This document shows positions 45,560 through 57,510 of a stretch of DNA of 64,000 bases, piece after piece. Origin of the DNA: Monodelphis domestica (Eukaryota; Chordata; Mammalia; Didelphimorphia; Didelphidae); NCBI RefSeq assembly GCF_027887165.1, contig NC_077228.1, forward strand, positions 385,566,456-385,630,455, written 5' to 3'. Under the pieces are notes generated by a model. That model made no database searches and was not told where the DNA came from. It was given only the letters and a program-made list of their open reading frames with translations. The translations under genes and the position numbers were made by a program. Every line of letters starts with the position of its first letter. Position 1 is the first letter of the stretch.

Positions 45560-46510
45560 GGGTTTTTTTTTTTTCTAACTTTTAACTTTTTAAAAAATTA
45601 TATGTTGAAGTAATTTTTGATAATTGTTTTCTGACCTTTTGCAATTCATATTCTTTCCCACCCCCTCTTTCTCCCCACTCTGAAGTGGTAAATAATCTGA
45701 TATATGTTATACCAATGCTTTCATGTAATATGGATTTCCAATACTCTCCATGTCATGATTAAAGATACATATCATATATACACAAAAAAAGCATGAAGGA
45801 AATCAAGTGAAAAATGGCATGCTTTGATCCACATATCCCAAGAGTTCTTTCTTTGGCTGTGGTTAGTGTTTTTTTTTTTAATCATACATCTCAGTGTTAC
45901 CTTGGAAACTTCTTTTGTCAGTAATAGTTTAGTTCTTCACAGTTGATCATCACACAATATTTTTGTACTGTGTATATTTAGAGTTACTTAATACTTCTTT
46001 GTTAAGTTCACCTTTTGTTAGTTACTTGACCTTTTTGTGATTAATTTAACTTTTATAGTTACTTAACATCTTTTTGTATTAAGACCTTAAAATACACTTA
46101 ACTTAAAGTTCTAGCTTCACTATAAGTAAGAGTTAAGTACCTTTATTGTTCAGTCAGGAGATTACAACTTTATCTTCCCCTAAAGTACAGTCTAAGTAGG
46201 GTGGAGTAATTTAGAGTTCCCAAGACATTCCTGATTTTGTTAAACTAAGTATCTTTATTGTTACAATCAATAAATAGTTCAATCCAATTTTCACAGTTCC
46301 ATATTGCTCTTTAGAGGTTGGATCAATTCACAGTTCTACCAACAGTGTATTATTGCTCCAATTTCCCCACATTCTCTCCAACATTTATCATTTTCTTTTT
46401 GGTCATATTAACCACTTTGATAAATGTGAAGTGGTATTCCAGAATTGTTTTAATTTGTATTTCTATAATCAATAGTAATTTGGAACATTTCCTCATGTGA
46501 CTATAAATGG
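45560..46510 (-). mobile_element. L1 3' part, minus strand, interrupted by LTR sequence
   Basis: The left section (to about 45990) is a minus-strand L1 3' UTR. The right section (about 46295-46510) contains CAATTTCCCCACATTCTCTC and CAGTTCTACCAACAGTG, characteristic of L1 ORF2 on the minus strand. Between them lies the LTR family A fragment. Confidence 0.55.
46140..46294 (-). mobile_element. LTR family A fragment, minus strand
   Basis: TAAGTAGGGTGGAGTAAT, TTCCCAAGACATTCCTG and AAGTATCTTTATTGTTAC parallel the U3 of the family A LTR at 33.9 kb. Confidence 0.5.
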
Positions 46511-47164
46511 TTTTATCTTCATCTAAGAACTGTATCCTAACTGTTCATAATGCCTTCCAAGTTGTTTCACCTAACATTCCTACAAAGTCACCTTTTCTCA
46601 CTCTGTCCACTGTATTTCAGCATACATAGATGGTTCAAAAGCTCATCAGACTTTATTACCTTGTCAAGGGAGTTCAAGGAACAAGTTATCTAGAGATAAA
46701 ATACATATGAAAAATAATTTTATATTATCTATTTAGTTTGGCTCATATTTAGAACTATGAACAAATTGTTCCAAGAGTTTCCTGTGATCATTTCCCCTTA
46801 CAGGTTTTTCCTTTATGGATCTAACCCTATTGTTCTAAACAATACATCCTAATTCCATGTCATATTTCTAAGTCAAGCCTCTAGGCCAGGAGTTCTTAAC
46901 TTTTTTGAATGTGTCATGAACCACTTTGGCAGTCAAGTAAAACCTATGGACTCCTTTTCAGAATGTTTTTAAAGGTATAAAATAATAGGGTTACACAGAA
47001 ACCAATTATGTTGAAATATGGTTATAAAAATATTTTCAAAGTAAAGTTTTTGGATCCTACAACTAATATGTTTTGTAGCCATGGAAAATCATTTTACATT
47101 TCTGACATTTAGCTTCCTTGTCTATAATATAAGGGGATTAATTTCTATAAGTCTATTTCTATAA
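46511..47164. other. Unassigned intergenic sequence
   Basis: No gene or clear repeat recognised. Confidence 0.45.
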
Positions 47165-47350
47165 GGAAATATATGAATTCAAAAAGACATGGAAAGACAT
47201 ATGAACTGATGCGAGGTGAGATAGAGCCAGAAGAACAATTTATTCAATATCAATGTTATAAAAAATAAACAATTCTGAGGACTTTTATTAACTGACAAAG
47301 TATAAAGTGAGCAAAATATGAGGAACAATTTATACAATAACCACACTACA
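47165..47350 (+). mobile_element. L1-type 3'-end fragment
   Basis: GACATATGAACTGATGCGAG and GAGCCAGAAGAACAATTTAT mark the start of an L1 3'-end module that recurs at 47.7 and 50.3 kb. Confidence 0.5.
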
Positions 47351-47509
47351 AAGGTTGTCCCATGATCCTTCTGCTTTTTACTGTCTGTAGCAACTCTTTT
47401 GGTCTCTGGAGTTCTTTTCTTAGCCTAAATATATTCAATTTCTGATTTAAACTAGCTTGCCTGATTCATAGCTTGCATAACTCTGATAGATATGTTATCC
47501 TGGAAAGTT

Positions 47510-47645
47510 CAAGTGATTAGAAGCTCATGGGAAAATCACTAAACTCTGTGAGTTTCACTTCCTCACATGTAAAATGAGGAGTTTGAACCAGAAGACTTCT
47601 AAGGTCTTATGTAGCTCTAAATCTATGAAATGATTTACTATCAAA
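47510..47645 (+). repeat. MIR-like SINE relic
   Basis: CCTCACATGTAAAATGAGGA then CTTCTAAGGTC and TCTAAATCTATGA. Confidence 0.45.
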
Positions 47646-47734
47646 TCAGATCTGGTGACAAGTGCTTTGCATTAAGAATTAGAATCTCGGGAGAATCGCT
47701 TTATCTAATCTTAAAATGTAGGGGTTGGCTAGGA

Positions 47735-48375
47735 AGATTTCTATGAACTCATGCAAAGTGAAATGAGCAGAACCAGAAGAACAGTGTACATGCATTTGTT
47801 GTGATTCTGTGAACTTGTGTTCATGGAATTTTTTTGGCAACAATACTAGAATGATTTGCCATTTCCTTCTTCAATGTACCCTCATTTTACAGATAAAGAG
47901 CTGAGGCAAAGAGAGGTTAAGTGATTTCTCCAGGGTCATACAGCTAGTGTCTGAAGCCAGATTTGAATTTAGATATTCCTGACTCTAGACCCTGTCCATT
48001 GAGCTCTCTCCATGGTATCATCTAGCTGCCAAACATTATAGACAGTAACAGCAATACAGTTAGGATGATCAGCTGTGAATGACTGAGCTACTCTGGTCAA
48101 GACAATGATCCAAGACAATTCCAAAAGACCCAAGATGAAAAATATTATCCATTTCTAGAGAGAGACCTGACAATTGAAGCATACTTTTTAACTTTATTTT
48201 TTCTTGGAGTTTTTTGTCTGTTTTTTTTTTCTAAATAGTTAACATAGAAATATGTCCTACTTGACTTCACATGTAAATAAATATCAATTTTTTTTTCCTT
48301 TTCAAGGAGGTGGAAGAAAAGAGGAAGGAAGAGAATATGGAAGTTGAAATTTTTTAAAATTTATGTTAAAAAAAT
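47735..48375 (+). mobile_element. L1 3' end with nested SINE
   Basis: GCAAAGTGAAATGAGCAGAA opens the module. After a MAR1 insertion it continues with GACAATGATCCAAGACAATT, the T-rich section and CAAGGAGGTGGAAGAAAAG, ending in AAAATTTATGTTAAAAAAA. This is the complete marsupial-type L1 terminus. Confidence 0.75.
47808..48032 (-). repeat. MAR1-type SINE inside the L1 tail, minus strand
   Basis: GATTTGCCATTTCCTTCTTC at the left and CATCTAGCTGCC at the right. The L1 3' module is interrupted at this element and resumes after it. Confidence 0.78.
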
Positions 48376-48470
48376 GCCTCAGACACTTCCTAGCTGAGTG
48401 ACCCTGGGCAAGTCACTTAACCCCCATTGCCTAACCCTTACTACTCTACTTACAGAAGGTATGAGTTTAA
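48376..48470 (+). repeat. 5'-truncated SINE1 tail joined to the L1 end
   Basis: CCTCAGACACTTCCTAGCTG, GGCAAGTCACTTAACCCCC and CCTTACTACTCTACTTACAG are the SINE1 3' half. It begins immediately after the A-run of the L1. Confidence 0.65.
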
Positions 48471-48474
48471 TAAA

Positions 48475-48690
48475 AGAAAAAATAAAAATTAATGAATAAA
48501 AATAAAAATGTTTACATATAATTGGTAAATATTTAATTAAGGATATTTTTATTTTACCTCATTTATTTGGAAATAGATATTATGTATAATATGCATTTAT
48601 ATTTTGATATGTTATTTAAATATATTTATATATGATAAAATATATTTATTAATATAGTTAAAATAAAATTTATTTTTTAATGCAGGGGTT
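48475..48690. repeat. AT-rich low-complexity tract
   Basis: Degenerate AATAAA/TATTTA sequence with no coding content. Confidence 0.85.
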
Positions 48691-48869
48691 GGACTAGTTG
48701 ACTTCAGAGTTCTTTCCAACTCTTCATGTATGATTTTCCTCTATACTTTGTTTTTGCTAGTTAATTTCTGCCTAATCACATTGTCCACAACTTGTATAAG
48801 ATACATGAAGAGTCTTCCCAGTTATTATGAACTTCTAAGAAATGATAGAAAGGAAAATTTAGGAAACGA

Positions 48870-49250
48870 TGTAATAAGCATTAAGTGTCTACCATGTGCC
48901 ATGCAGGGTACTAGATGATGGGTATACAAATGTTAAAAATGACATACTCTCTGACCTCCAGGAGCTTGTGATACAATGGTGGGAGGGGGGAGGTTGTGGA
49001 TGTGGGGGTACATATATGCACAAAGAAAAATGATACAAGAAAGAATGTGACACTAACTAGGAAAGGGAGATTTATTATTGGGGGGGAGGTCAAACATGAC
49101 ATCACAGAGAAGATTGCATCTAAATTCTGCTTTAAGTCAAGTGACTTCAATATATAGAGATGAAGGAAAGGTTAATTAATGAGATTAATTCCATGTGTAG
49201 AGGATTGCATGAATAAAAGCACATAGATTGATGGGAGAAGGCAGGATACA
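48870..49250 (+). repeat. Old dispersed repeat
   Basis: CATTAAGTGTCTACCATGTG opens it, GACCTCCAGGAGCTTGTGAT follows, and GGATTGCATGAATAAAAGC closes it. This is the 5.9-kb family with its CORE-like start. Confidence 0.5.
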
Positions 49251-49980
49251 TGGGGATGTCCCCTTAGTTTCATTTTTTTGACACCATGAAAGGGGTAAAA
49301 AACTATCCAATCTGCAATAAAAACCCCTCAGGCAAAACTCTCAGCCGATAGCCATTTATTAAAGGCATATTGCCTCCTTTAAAGAATGGGATCTTAGATC
49401 TCCCTCACAATCTTTGATATGTCTTCCCACCAGAGCATAGATTTTTATCATCTGAATTTCATAGATTGTACAGAATAAGATATAACATTTCATTGGTGAT
49501 CTCAAGACAAAGGGGAAATTTCCATTCAAGCCATAGCAACAGAGAGAATTTGTGAAGAATTCCACCCAATGTTGGGCAATTGAGGGAATAACAAAGGATT
49601 GATAGGGGTCTAAACTAACTTGGGGACTTTCCATAAGTGGTCCCAAGAGGAAGAAAAGGGTCATCTCTACTTACAGGATGGGCAGGATGTACACCCATTG
49701 ATGACTAAGGGAGTCATAAGATGGGCAATAGAATGCTTATCTCCCCAAGTTTGTGTGAAGGGAAAATGTCAGAGGGCAGAGTTACAGAGGTCTGGATGTT
49801 GCCCCTTCCTCATGCTGACATTTACTCATCAGACTACATCAGTGGAGATCTAGCTAGGACATTTTTGTGGTTAAGCAAGTGTACTCACGACTCCTGAAAT
49901 ACAGTCTTAAATCTGCTCCTTATTGCCCCAAAAATTCTGATTGAAAGTAAAGGAGTATAGCAAAATCAACTATGGAGAGG
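49251..49980. other. Unassigned intergenic sequence
   Basis: ORFs at 49359-49664 (minus) and 49620-49853 (plus) overlap antisense and show no domain. Possibly an old LTR; not supported further. Confidence 0.35.
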
Positions 49981-50170
49981 ACAGCTAGGTGGCTCGGTGG
50001 ACTGAAAGCTAGGCCTAGAGATGGGAGGTCTTGGTTTCAAATCTGACCTTGAACATTTTCTAGCAGGTGACCTAGCAAGTCACTTAACCCCTATTGCCTA
50101 GAAATTACCACTCTTCTGCCTTGGAACCAATACACAGTATTGATTCTGAGAGACGATGAGGGTTTTTAAA
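49981..50170 (+). repeat. SINE1-type element
   Basis: GACAGCTAGGTGGCTCGGTG, AGCTAGGCCTAGAGATGGGA, and TACCACTCTTCTGCCTTGGA then ATACACAGTATTGATTCTGA. This is the best preserved copy of the family in the window. Confidence 0.85.
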
Positions 50171-50309
50171 ATAATAATAATAAACTATAGATAGATCCTG
50201 GACCAATAGATCAATAAATAAATAAACAAATTATTTCTCTCAAGAGAATGCCCAGTAATGGAAAATTACTTATTTAGGTAGTGCTATATGAATGTGATGG
50301 AGAACTATT

Positions 50310-50900
50310 GTGTTGTGAGAAATGAAGAAACTGATAATTATGAAGACATATAAAGATATATGAACTGATGCAGAGTGAAGTAAGCAGAGCCAGAAGAATT
50401 ATTTACACGATTATATCAATATTATAAAAATAAACCATTTTGAAGACTTTTATTAACTGAAAAAGAATTAAATAGGCAAAATCTGAAAAATAATTTATGC
50501 AATAAAAACACTATAAAAACAAACAGCTTTGAGAGTTGTAAGGATTATAATCAATACAATGAGCATTTATGTTTCCAGATGAACAATGATGAAATATGCT
50601 ATCCATTTCAGAGAGGTGATAGATGTTGTATGCAGAATGAGACATATCTGTTTCTATATGGAGGGATTAGAGAAATTTGCTTCCTTTGATTATCCACATT
50701 TGTTAGAAAAAAATTATTTTTTTCTTTTTTCCCCCAATGGAATGTAAGTGGAGGGGAGAAAAAATAGGTTTCTCTTAATTTACTTTTTTTAAATAGAGAG
50801 GTGAGGGAGGTGTTATAGATGTGAAATGTTGCATGCACTTCAGATGAAATCACTGTATTGTTAGGGTTTTTGTCTTAAACTGTTTGTTACAAAAGACTTC
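50310..50900 (+). mobile_element. L1-type 3'-end fragment
   Basis: GCAGAGTGAAGTAAGCAGAG, AAACAATGATGAAATATGCT-type text and AATGGAATGTAAGTGGAGGG follow the L1 3'-end order seen at 47.7 kb, more diverged. Confidence 0.55.
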
Positions 50901-51265
50901 TCAAGAAATAGGAGTAATCCATAACAATTTTGTTAAAACAACAGTCACAAAACTAAAAAGAAAAACAGGTATGTATAATATGTTGGCTATGTCAAAAATG
51001 TATGTCTTATTTTGCATTTTGAGGAGATTGCACCTTGGGCAGGAGGCAGTTGTCATATTTCACTTTCAGTCCTCTGGACTCACTTCATCAACATTTTTGT
51101 CAGTTAGGATCTGATATAGACTGGGTTTTTGTATAACACACTAGAGTAATGCCTTTCATGCTTTTATAAATTTTGAGGAGATCTGCTTTCAATACCTTAG
51201 GAGGAGTACTTCATTCTATCTGAATTTTCTTTAAAATTCTTCTTTGATCTGTATAATATATGTAT

Positions 51266-51410
51266 AATACAATACAATACAATACAATACAATACAATAC
51301 AATACAATATAATATAATATAATATAATATAATATAATATAATATAATATAATATAATATAATATAATATAATATAATATAATATAATATAATATAATAT
51401 AATATAATAT
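51266..51410. repeat. Compound pentanucleotide array (AATAC)8(AATAT)21
   Basis: Eight perfect AATAC units (51266-51305) change at one point into 21 perfect AATAT units (51306-51410). The Ile/Leu/Tyr-rich ORFs on the minus strand are artefacts of the 5-bp unit, which stays open in every frame. Confidence 0.97.
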
Positions 51411-51420
51411 AATAATATAT

Positions 51421-54014
51421 GCCAACCTAAAATAATAAGAAGAAGAATCACTCAGTGATTGTAAATCACCCTGAAAAAAGCCATGGTGTTATCTTGCTAA
51501 GGCTAAAGAGAAGGAAGGGAATGGAGGATAAAAAAAATATTTGGCTGGAACAAGGCAGATAGAAGAAGGAATATGAAATAAGGTAGGATGTAATGACTTT
51601 GGATATTTAAAATATAATATGGAATAACTGGAGACATATGAATTGTAATAATGTAGAGTATAATTGTCAGAAATCTCTTATCCAGAGAAGACAATGGTTT
51701 TCATTCCAGAACTACTGTACAAGACATTCCAGCATCCTCCCTAGAACAACTGATATACAAACATTGAAGGCTAATATAGGCACCCCAGCTGATCACACTC
51801 CTAATCCTTTCCCCTGCTTAGACATCTGGAACCCCTGTTCCTGTTTACCAACCCTTCATCCCCTTTTTCCATGTGGTTGTAATCTTTTAAAAACATTGTT
51901 CGTAGCTCCCTCAGCTGGTGGTTTCTCCCTCTGGGGGAAATTTTGCCCTTCATGTATGCTAACTTTTTCCTCTCAATAATTCCCTTTGATTTTGACAAAT
52001 TTATTTTCAAAAGAAACACAAGTCAGGATCTTAATTCTATCATCTAAGTGAGAGATGAGGACCTAAATTAGGATGGTGGTCACGAAAATGGAGAAAGGGT
52101 CTGATATAAGAGGTATCAGTGGACTTCGGCATGCCAGTGTATGAACTGATCATTTAAGAGACTAAGAACTTCTTTACCTACAAAACAAAAAATTAAAATG
52201 TCCTACTTCAGGTAAAGTTTTTTGAATTAAAAATATTCACAATTCATAAATACTTAAATAATAGTCCATTCCTTCCTATAACACAGGCAGGTAAAGGTTT
52301 GAAGAAAAGGCCACTGTGGTGTACTTGGTAAATTACAGGGTCAATATTTCACCTGTATATCCACTCCAAAGCTATACCTGCTGCCTGCCTCTTTCTTCCT
52401 TGGAATCATGTCCATTTATATCTTAGTGCAGGACATAGATGGTCATCCTTGAAAATAAAGAATATTTAATTCCTTTTAAAATATTTTATGATTTATTTTG
52501 GAAAGGACCTCCCCATTTACCATACCTTATGGGTGAGTTTTATCTATAGATAGAAATTAAAACTGTAATCATAGACTAAATCTGTGAAGGAGCCTAGAGT
52601 TCCTTTGATAGTCCAAAAACTCTCATTGTTACACAAGAAAGATGTTTTCTAAAAACAATTTCACTTATATGCACATTTGCTTCTTCACTTGGAGCCTAGA
52701 TTTAAACTAATGCCCTTTGGTTCCATATTTAACACTCTTTTTGCTGTAAGTGGAATTGAAGGTACTTTGGGTTTTTTTTTCCAGTCAGATTATGTAAGTT
52801 CACCTGGATCTGTCTAAATATGGTCTATATTTAGGGAATAGACAAGAATAAACATCTCCTTCTATCTTTTTCAGAAGGGAGACTTTCATTCTTACCAGGA
52901 AGTGAAGCAGGGATTTGGGGTTGGAGGCTAGCTTCTCTACTCTCCTCAGAGAGAGGGAGTGCTGTGCTAGACTGTCTATCTGCTTACTTAAATGTTATTA
53001 ATTTAGAGTATATAATTTTTAGGTTCAAACTAAATTCTTGATCATTGTTTCTTATTGTCCTAAGCTATATCTGAGGCTTGACTGCCTTCCTACCAAACAC
53101 TAAGTCTACACATAGCAAATAAACCCATTTATCTAAGTTGATAGCAAAAGAGCAAAGTAGTATACATAGGAGAAAACATCTCATTTATGTGTTTGCATAA
53201 ACATACATATATACACATACATCTAAAATGCATATATACATCATCCATCCATTCAATACATATATTTTTTTTTCATACAAGCACACACACACCCTCACGC
53301 ACACACCAAACAATGTAGACTGAAAGAACTCTCCCTTTGGTAATGAGATAACTCAGATCAAACAACAGAAAGGGAGTCCCAGATCTCACCCAAGGAGAAA
53401 TTTTTCTAAAATCTCTAATGTCACAAGCTGGAAAAAGGGACATTATTAAAATTGTATATGTTGACTTCTTTCTAGGGTCTCTCCTTTCAGTGACCTGAAG
53501 AAAAGTTGGAATTCCACATTTTCTCTCTCAAAGTTGGAAGGCAGAAGAGCCCAGATCTTTCTTTTCTCCCCCACTCACCAACTCCAGCTCTAGCTCTCAC
53601 ATAGGCATGGGACACTGAGACAATCTCTTCCAATGGGGAGAGAGTCTCATACAACTGACCCTTTGAGCCAAGGATTATGTCACTATTCCATAGTGGCTGT
53701 TCAACTACCTTTATAGCTTTTTAAAATGTTCTAAACACTCTGTCACTCTGTATTCTAATCTGTCATATGAACTATGGTCCCATTTATCTTTCTTCTTCGT
53801 ACATGCTCTCAGATTTCTGAGAGGTTGTCCAATGTTAACTAGAGACTCAGTAGCAGAGCCAGAAACAAAACACAAACCTCCTTATTCCTTTTCCAAGACT
53901 CTATGCTTATGAAGCCAAAAAGTTGTTTGTTTAGGATGGTATTCTTGACCAGAGATCCATATCTAATCTATATATTCTCATCATGCCAATAATCTACAAT
54001 AGGCTCTTTGTAGC
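51421..54014. other. Unassigned intergenic sequence
   Basis: No gene recognised across 2.6 kb. Small ORFs (51503-51694, 51638-51979, 51801-52019) overlap in opposite strands. There is a short CATATA/CACA-rich stretch at about 53200-53300. Confidence 0.45.
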
Positions 54015-54245
54015 ATAGTATATATAAAAGAAGGACTAAGGGAAGCAAGGTAGGAGACCTGGGTTCAAGTCTTAGCTTTGGAACATATTAGCTGTATGAC
54101 TTTGGGCAAGTCACTTAACCTAAGCTATAAAAAGAGATAATTATATTTGTTTCACAAAAGGGTTATTGTCAGGATCATATGAGAAAATGTGTGTGGAGGT
54201 ATTTTGAAAAAGATTAAAAAATGTTCCAGAAATGCAGCTATATGA
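54015..54245 (+). repeat. MIR SINE
   Basis: GAGACCTGGGTTCAAGTCTT, GTATGACTTTGGGCAAGTCA and GGGTTATTGTCAGGATCATA give the full MIR order. Confidence 0.8.
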
Positions 54246-54419
54246 TTTGAAAATAGAGCTTGATGGTGGCTGTCTTTTTTTTTTTTGGTCAGTAGCTCTC
54301 TTTATTTGCTTTGTCCTTCTCCAGGTTAGATATTAGGACTATATTTTTCTGATAAAACAAAATTGGAAGAGTGATTTCTTTCTCATTTTTACAATACTTT
54401 ATTTAGTACAGGTATTAAT

Positions 54420-55085
54420 TATTCTTTAAAATTCCAACAGAACTTTTTTTTTACTTTTTAAAGTTTATTTAATTTATTTAGAATATTTTTATATGATTAC
54501 ATAATTCATGTTCTTTCCCTCCCCTCTTCCCAACCCTCTCCCATAGCCAATGAGCAATTCCATTGGGTTTTACATGTGTCATTGATCAAGGCCTATTTCC
54601 ATATTATTAATATTTGCACTAGGGTGATCATTTAGAGTCTATGTCGCCAATCATATCCCCATCAAACCATGTGATCAAGCAGTTGTTTTTCTTCTCTGTT
54701 TCTATTCCCACAGTTCTTTCTCTGGGTGTGGATGGTGTTCTTTCTCAAAAGTCCCTCAGAATTTTTCTGGATCACTGCTTTGCTGCTAGTAGAGAAGTTC
54801 ATTACATTCGATTGTGCCACAGTGTATCTGTCTCTGTGTACATTGTTCTCCTGGTTCTGCTCCTTTCACTCTTCATCACTTCCTGGAGGTCTTTCCAGTT
54901 CACATGGAATTCCTCCAGTTCATTATTCTTTTGAGCACAATAGTATTCCATCACCAGCAGATACCACAATTTGTTCAGCCATTCCTCAATTAAAGGACAT
55001 CCCCTTATTTTCCAATTTTTGGGGGTGGCTGTCTATTTTTGTGTTTATGGAAGCCTTCAGTTTTGTTTTTGTGTCTCTGACATGA
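54420..55085 (-). mobile_element. L1 3'-end fragment, minus strand
   Basis: GTTCTTTCCCTCCCCTCTTC, GGATCACTGCTTTGCTGCTA, CATTGTTCTCCTGGTTCTGC and TTGTTCAGCCATTCCTCAAT appear in the order of a minus-strand marsupial L1 end. The overlapping ORFs (54641-55085) are antisense L1. Confidence 0.72.
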
Positions 55086-55860
55086 TTTAGGTACAAAGTC
55101 TGTAGGTTTTAAAGGCAGGTACAAATAACTTGGCTCCAAACAGTTCCATAGCTTCAAATTTTATTCAGATAATTTTCATTTCTAGATTCTTTCTATTTAC
55201 AGTCTTAATTTCTGTTTCCAATTCCAGGCCAATATTTCCAACTCCCTGCCTAAAAGTCCTTGTGTCTCTTCAAGCTCAATATCCCAAAGATACTCTTCAA
55301 CTTTTTCTCTCAAGTAGTACTCTCATCACTCCTTCTTACTTTCTTATTTCTATTAGTAGCATTAAAAGGTTCTTTCTGTCTTCTAGTCTTAAGACCTTGA
55401 AGTTATCTTTGATTCTCTTCTCACATCTAATCAATAAAGTCCTGTTAATTTTATATCCGATATGTCATAGTTTTGTCACATGGGAGGATTTGTCATAGAG
55501 ACTAAAAACAACACCACCATCACACAAGTGTGCACCAAACATTGTTATATCAAGTTGAGAACTTTATTGAGGTTTAATTCTTGAATAAAATAAAATAGTT
55601 GGATTAGATAATCTCTAGGGTTAATCTCTAAAATAATCTGATTTTGATCATACTTTTACTCTAGACACTATTTCTGCCTCTAGAGAATCAGCTCCAGAAA
55701 TCACAGCTCAGTTGCCAGCCATGGTGTTGTTATTTTTTTTTCCACTTCTTTTCAGAACAATTTTGGCTTAATAACTTCACAGCAGTGGTATTCTCCTGTG
55801 CTTCCAATTAAATTGAATTTAGTTTAATTCAGCAAATATTTATTATTTATTAAATAATTA

Positions 55861-56056
55861 AAAAAAACTCTTACATTCCATCTTAGAATCAATACTAAAT
55901 ATTGGTTCTAAGGCAGAAGAGTGGTAAGGACTAGACAGTTGGGGTTAAGTGACTTCCCCAGGATCACAAAACTAGGAAGTGTCTGAGGTCACTTTTGAAC
56001 CCAGCATCTCCTATCTCAAGGCCTGCCTCTATCCATTGAGCCACCTAACTGCCCCA
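55861..56056 (-). repeat. SINE1-type element, minus strand
   Basis: CTCTTACATTCCATCTTAGA at the left, ATTGAGCCACCTAACTGCCC at the right. Reverse complement of the 49981 copy. Confidence 0.8.
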
Positions 56057-56189
56057 AATTCATATTATTTTTCTGGCACTAAATATACAATAACTGGGGA
56101 GAAAAAATCTTACATTCTACCAGGCAGTAACACTGTGAATACAGATAAGTAAAGACAAGGCATATACAAAATGAATACAGTCATTTAGA

Positions 56190-56396
56190 GGCAGTAGTGT
56201 GCTGGTAAATAACCAGCTCTCTGAAAAATATAACACATTTTAAAGCTTAATTTGAATTATTAAAACTTTTTCCATTACTTTATTAAGGGTTGATAATCAA
56301 AATAATAAATCAAATACTAATTTGTATTATTTTCCAATTTCTAAAGTATAAATGCTAACACTAAAAATTTAACAATCAGATCTGCTGAGTGAATAT
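56190..56396 (+). repeat. Dispersed repeat, copy 2
   Basis: Colinear with 29800-30010: TTTAAAGCTTAATTTGAATT, CATTACTTTATTAAGGG, AAGTATAAATGCTAACAC and TTTAACAATCAGATCTGC. Confidence 0.6.
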
Positions 56397-56549
56397 AGTC
56401 TTAGGTAGGGAGGAGAAGGACCCTCCCATGCCTAGGGTTTCACATTCCAATAGAGTTGCTTACTATCAGTAGGAAATTTTTTCCAGTATGAAACTTTCCA
56501 ATGGTGAAATTTCCAACATTCACAAGTCTAAGAAATTTCAAGGTTTACA
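56397..56549 (-). mobile_element. LTR family A 5'-end fragment, minus strand
   Basis: Ends in GGTTTACA, the reverse of the TGTAAACC LTR start, and carries TACTATCAGTAGGAAAT and TTTCCAATGGTGAAATTTCC as in the copies at 3.3 and 34.1 kb. Confidence 0.75.
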
Positions 56550-56574
56550 GTTGTCATCCACATTAGCAGGTGGA

Positions 56575-56673
56575 TTGCCAACTTCCCCCACTTAGGCATT
56601 AAGTAGGATATATAGGCTTCTGGTGATTAAATTTAAAAGTAGGCAAGGGGAGAATTAATCCCATCTTCACACA
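56575..56673 (-). mobile_element. LTR family D 5'-end fragment, minus strand
   Basis: Read on the minus strand it starts TGTGAAGAT and continues with a CTCCCC and TTTAATCACCAGAAG order like the start of the LTR at 37932. Confidence 0.6.
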
Positions 56674-56684
56674 ACTGAGGGAAT

Positions 56685-56960
56685 TCTTTTTGCAATAAAT
56701 GGCATTTGAGTCAAGCCTTAAAGAAGTGAGAAGTTCCAAGAGATAGAGAGTAAGTTTAAAGAATAGCAAATAGACCAGTTTGTTGGAAAGCAGAATGAGT
56801 GAGGGCAAGCAATATGTAATAGCCTAGAAAGATAGACTGGAGATGGATTATGAAGGTCTTTAAATGCCAAATAGAAGAATTTATACATAGAAAAGTAGAA
56901 CTTACTCCACTTTTGCCAGGGCTCATGTTTGATGTCAATGCTGATCCCAGACATGATAAT
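56685..56960 (+). repeat. Old dispersed repeat
   Basis: GAGTCAAGCCTTAAAGAAGT, TTGGAAAGCAGAATGAGTG and ATTATGAAGGTCTTTAAATG place it in the 5.9-kb family. Minus-strand ORFs are incidental. Confidence 0.5.
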
Positions 56961-57264
56961 ATACAGTATAATTATCAGTTGGGCTGCTTGTAGAGCTGTT
57001 GATCTCTCCTTGTTTCTAAATGCAGTCCTAAACTGTTTTTAAGGCACTTTGAGGAAGATGAGAGGAACTCTGTAACTCTAGTTCATGAGGCTCTCTCTAG
57101 TCAGTGTGAGAAGAGATACCAAGGTTTTGAGCCTGAAAAACAGAGAGAATCTTAGTGTCACTAATGGAAATAGAAAAGTTAGGGGAAGGGTTCAGAACCC
57201 TTTAGATAACCAAGAAACTCTCTCCTTGAATCTTGCTTAAATTTCCTGGGGGCTGAACTAGTTG

Positions 57265-57510
57265 TTCAGGCAGTGATACAGTGGGTAGAGTACTGGACCT
57301 AGAGTCAGGAATCTTTCTGAATTCAAATCTGGCCTCAGACAGTTGTGTGGAGCTTGATAAGTCACTTAGTTTTATTGCCTGAGTTTCCTCAACTGTAAAA
57401 TAAACTTTAGAAGGAAATGACAAACCACTCCACTATCTTTGTCAAGAAAACCTTAGGTGGGGTCCCAAAGAGTAAGACATAACTGAAAACAAGGGAACAA
57501 CAACAATTTA
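57265..57510 (+). repeat. MAR1-type SINE
   Basis: GTGGGTAGAGTACTGGACCT, CAAATCTGGCCTCAGACAGT and GTCAAGAAAACCTTAGGTGG in order, ending in AACAACAAC. Confidence 0.82.

Noticed and set aside
51197..51451. Ile/Tyr-rich minus-strand ORFs as membrane proteins
   Set aside because: They are direct translations of the pentanucleotide array.
54641..55498. Overlapping 97-, 119- and 122-codon plus-strand ORFs
   Set aside because: The first two are antisense to an L1 3' end; the third is unassigned and lacks any domain.
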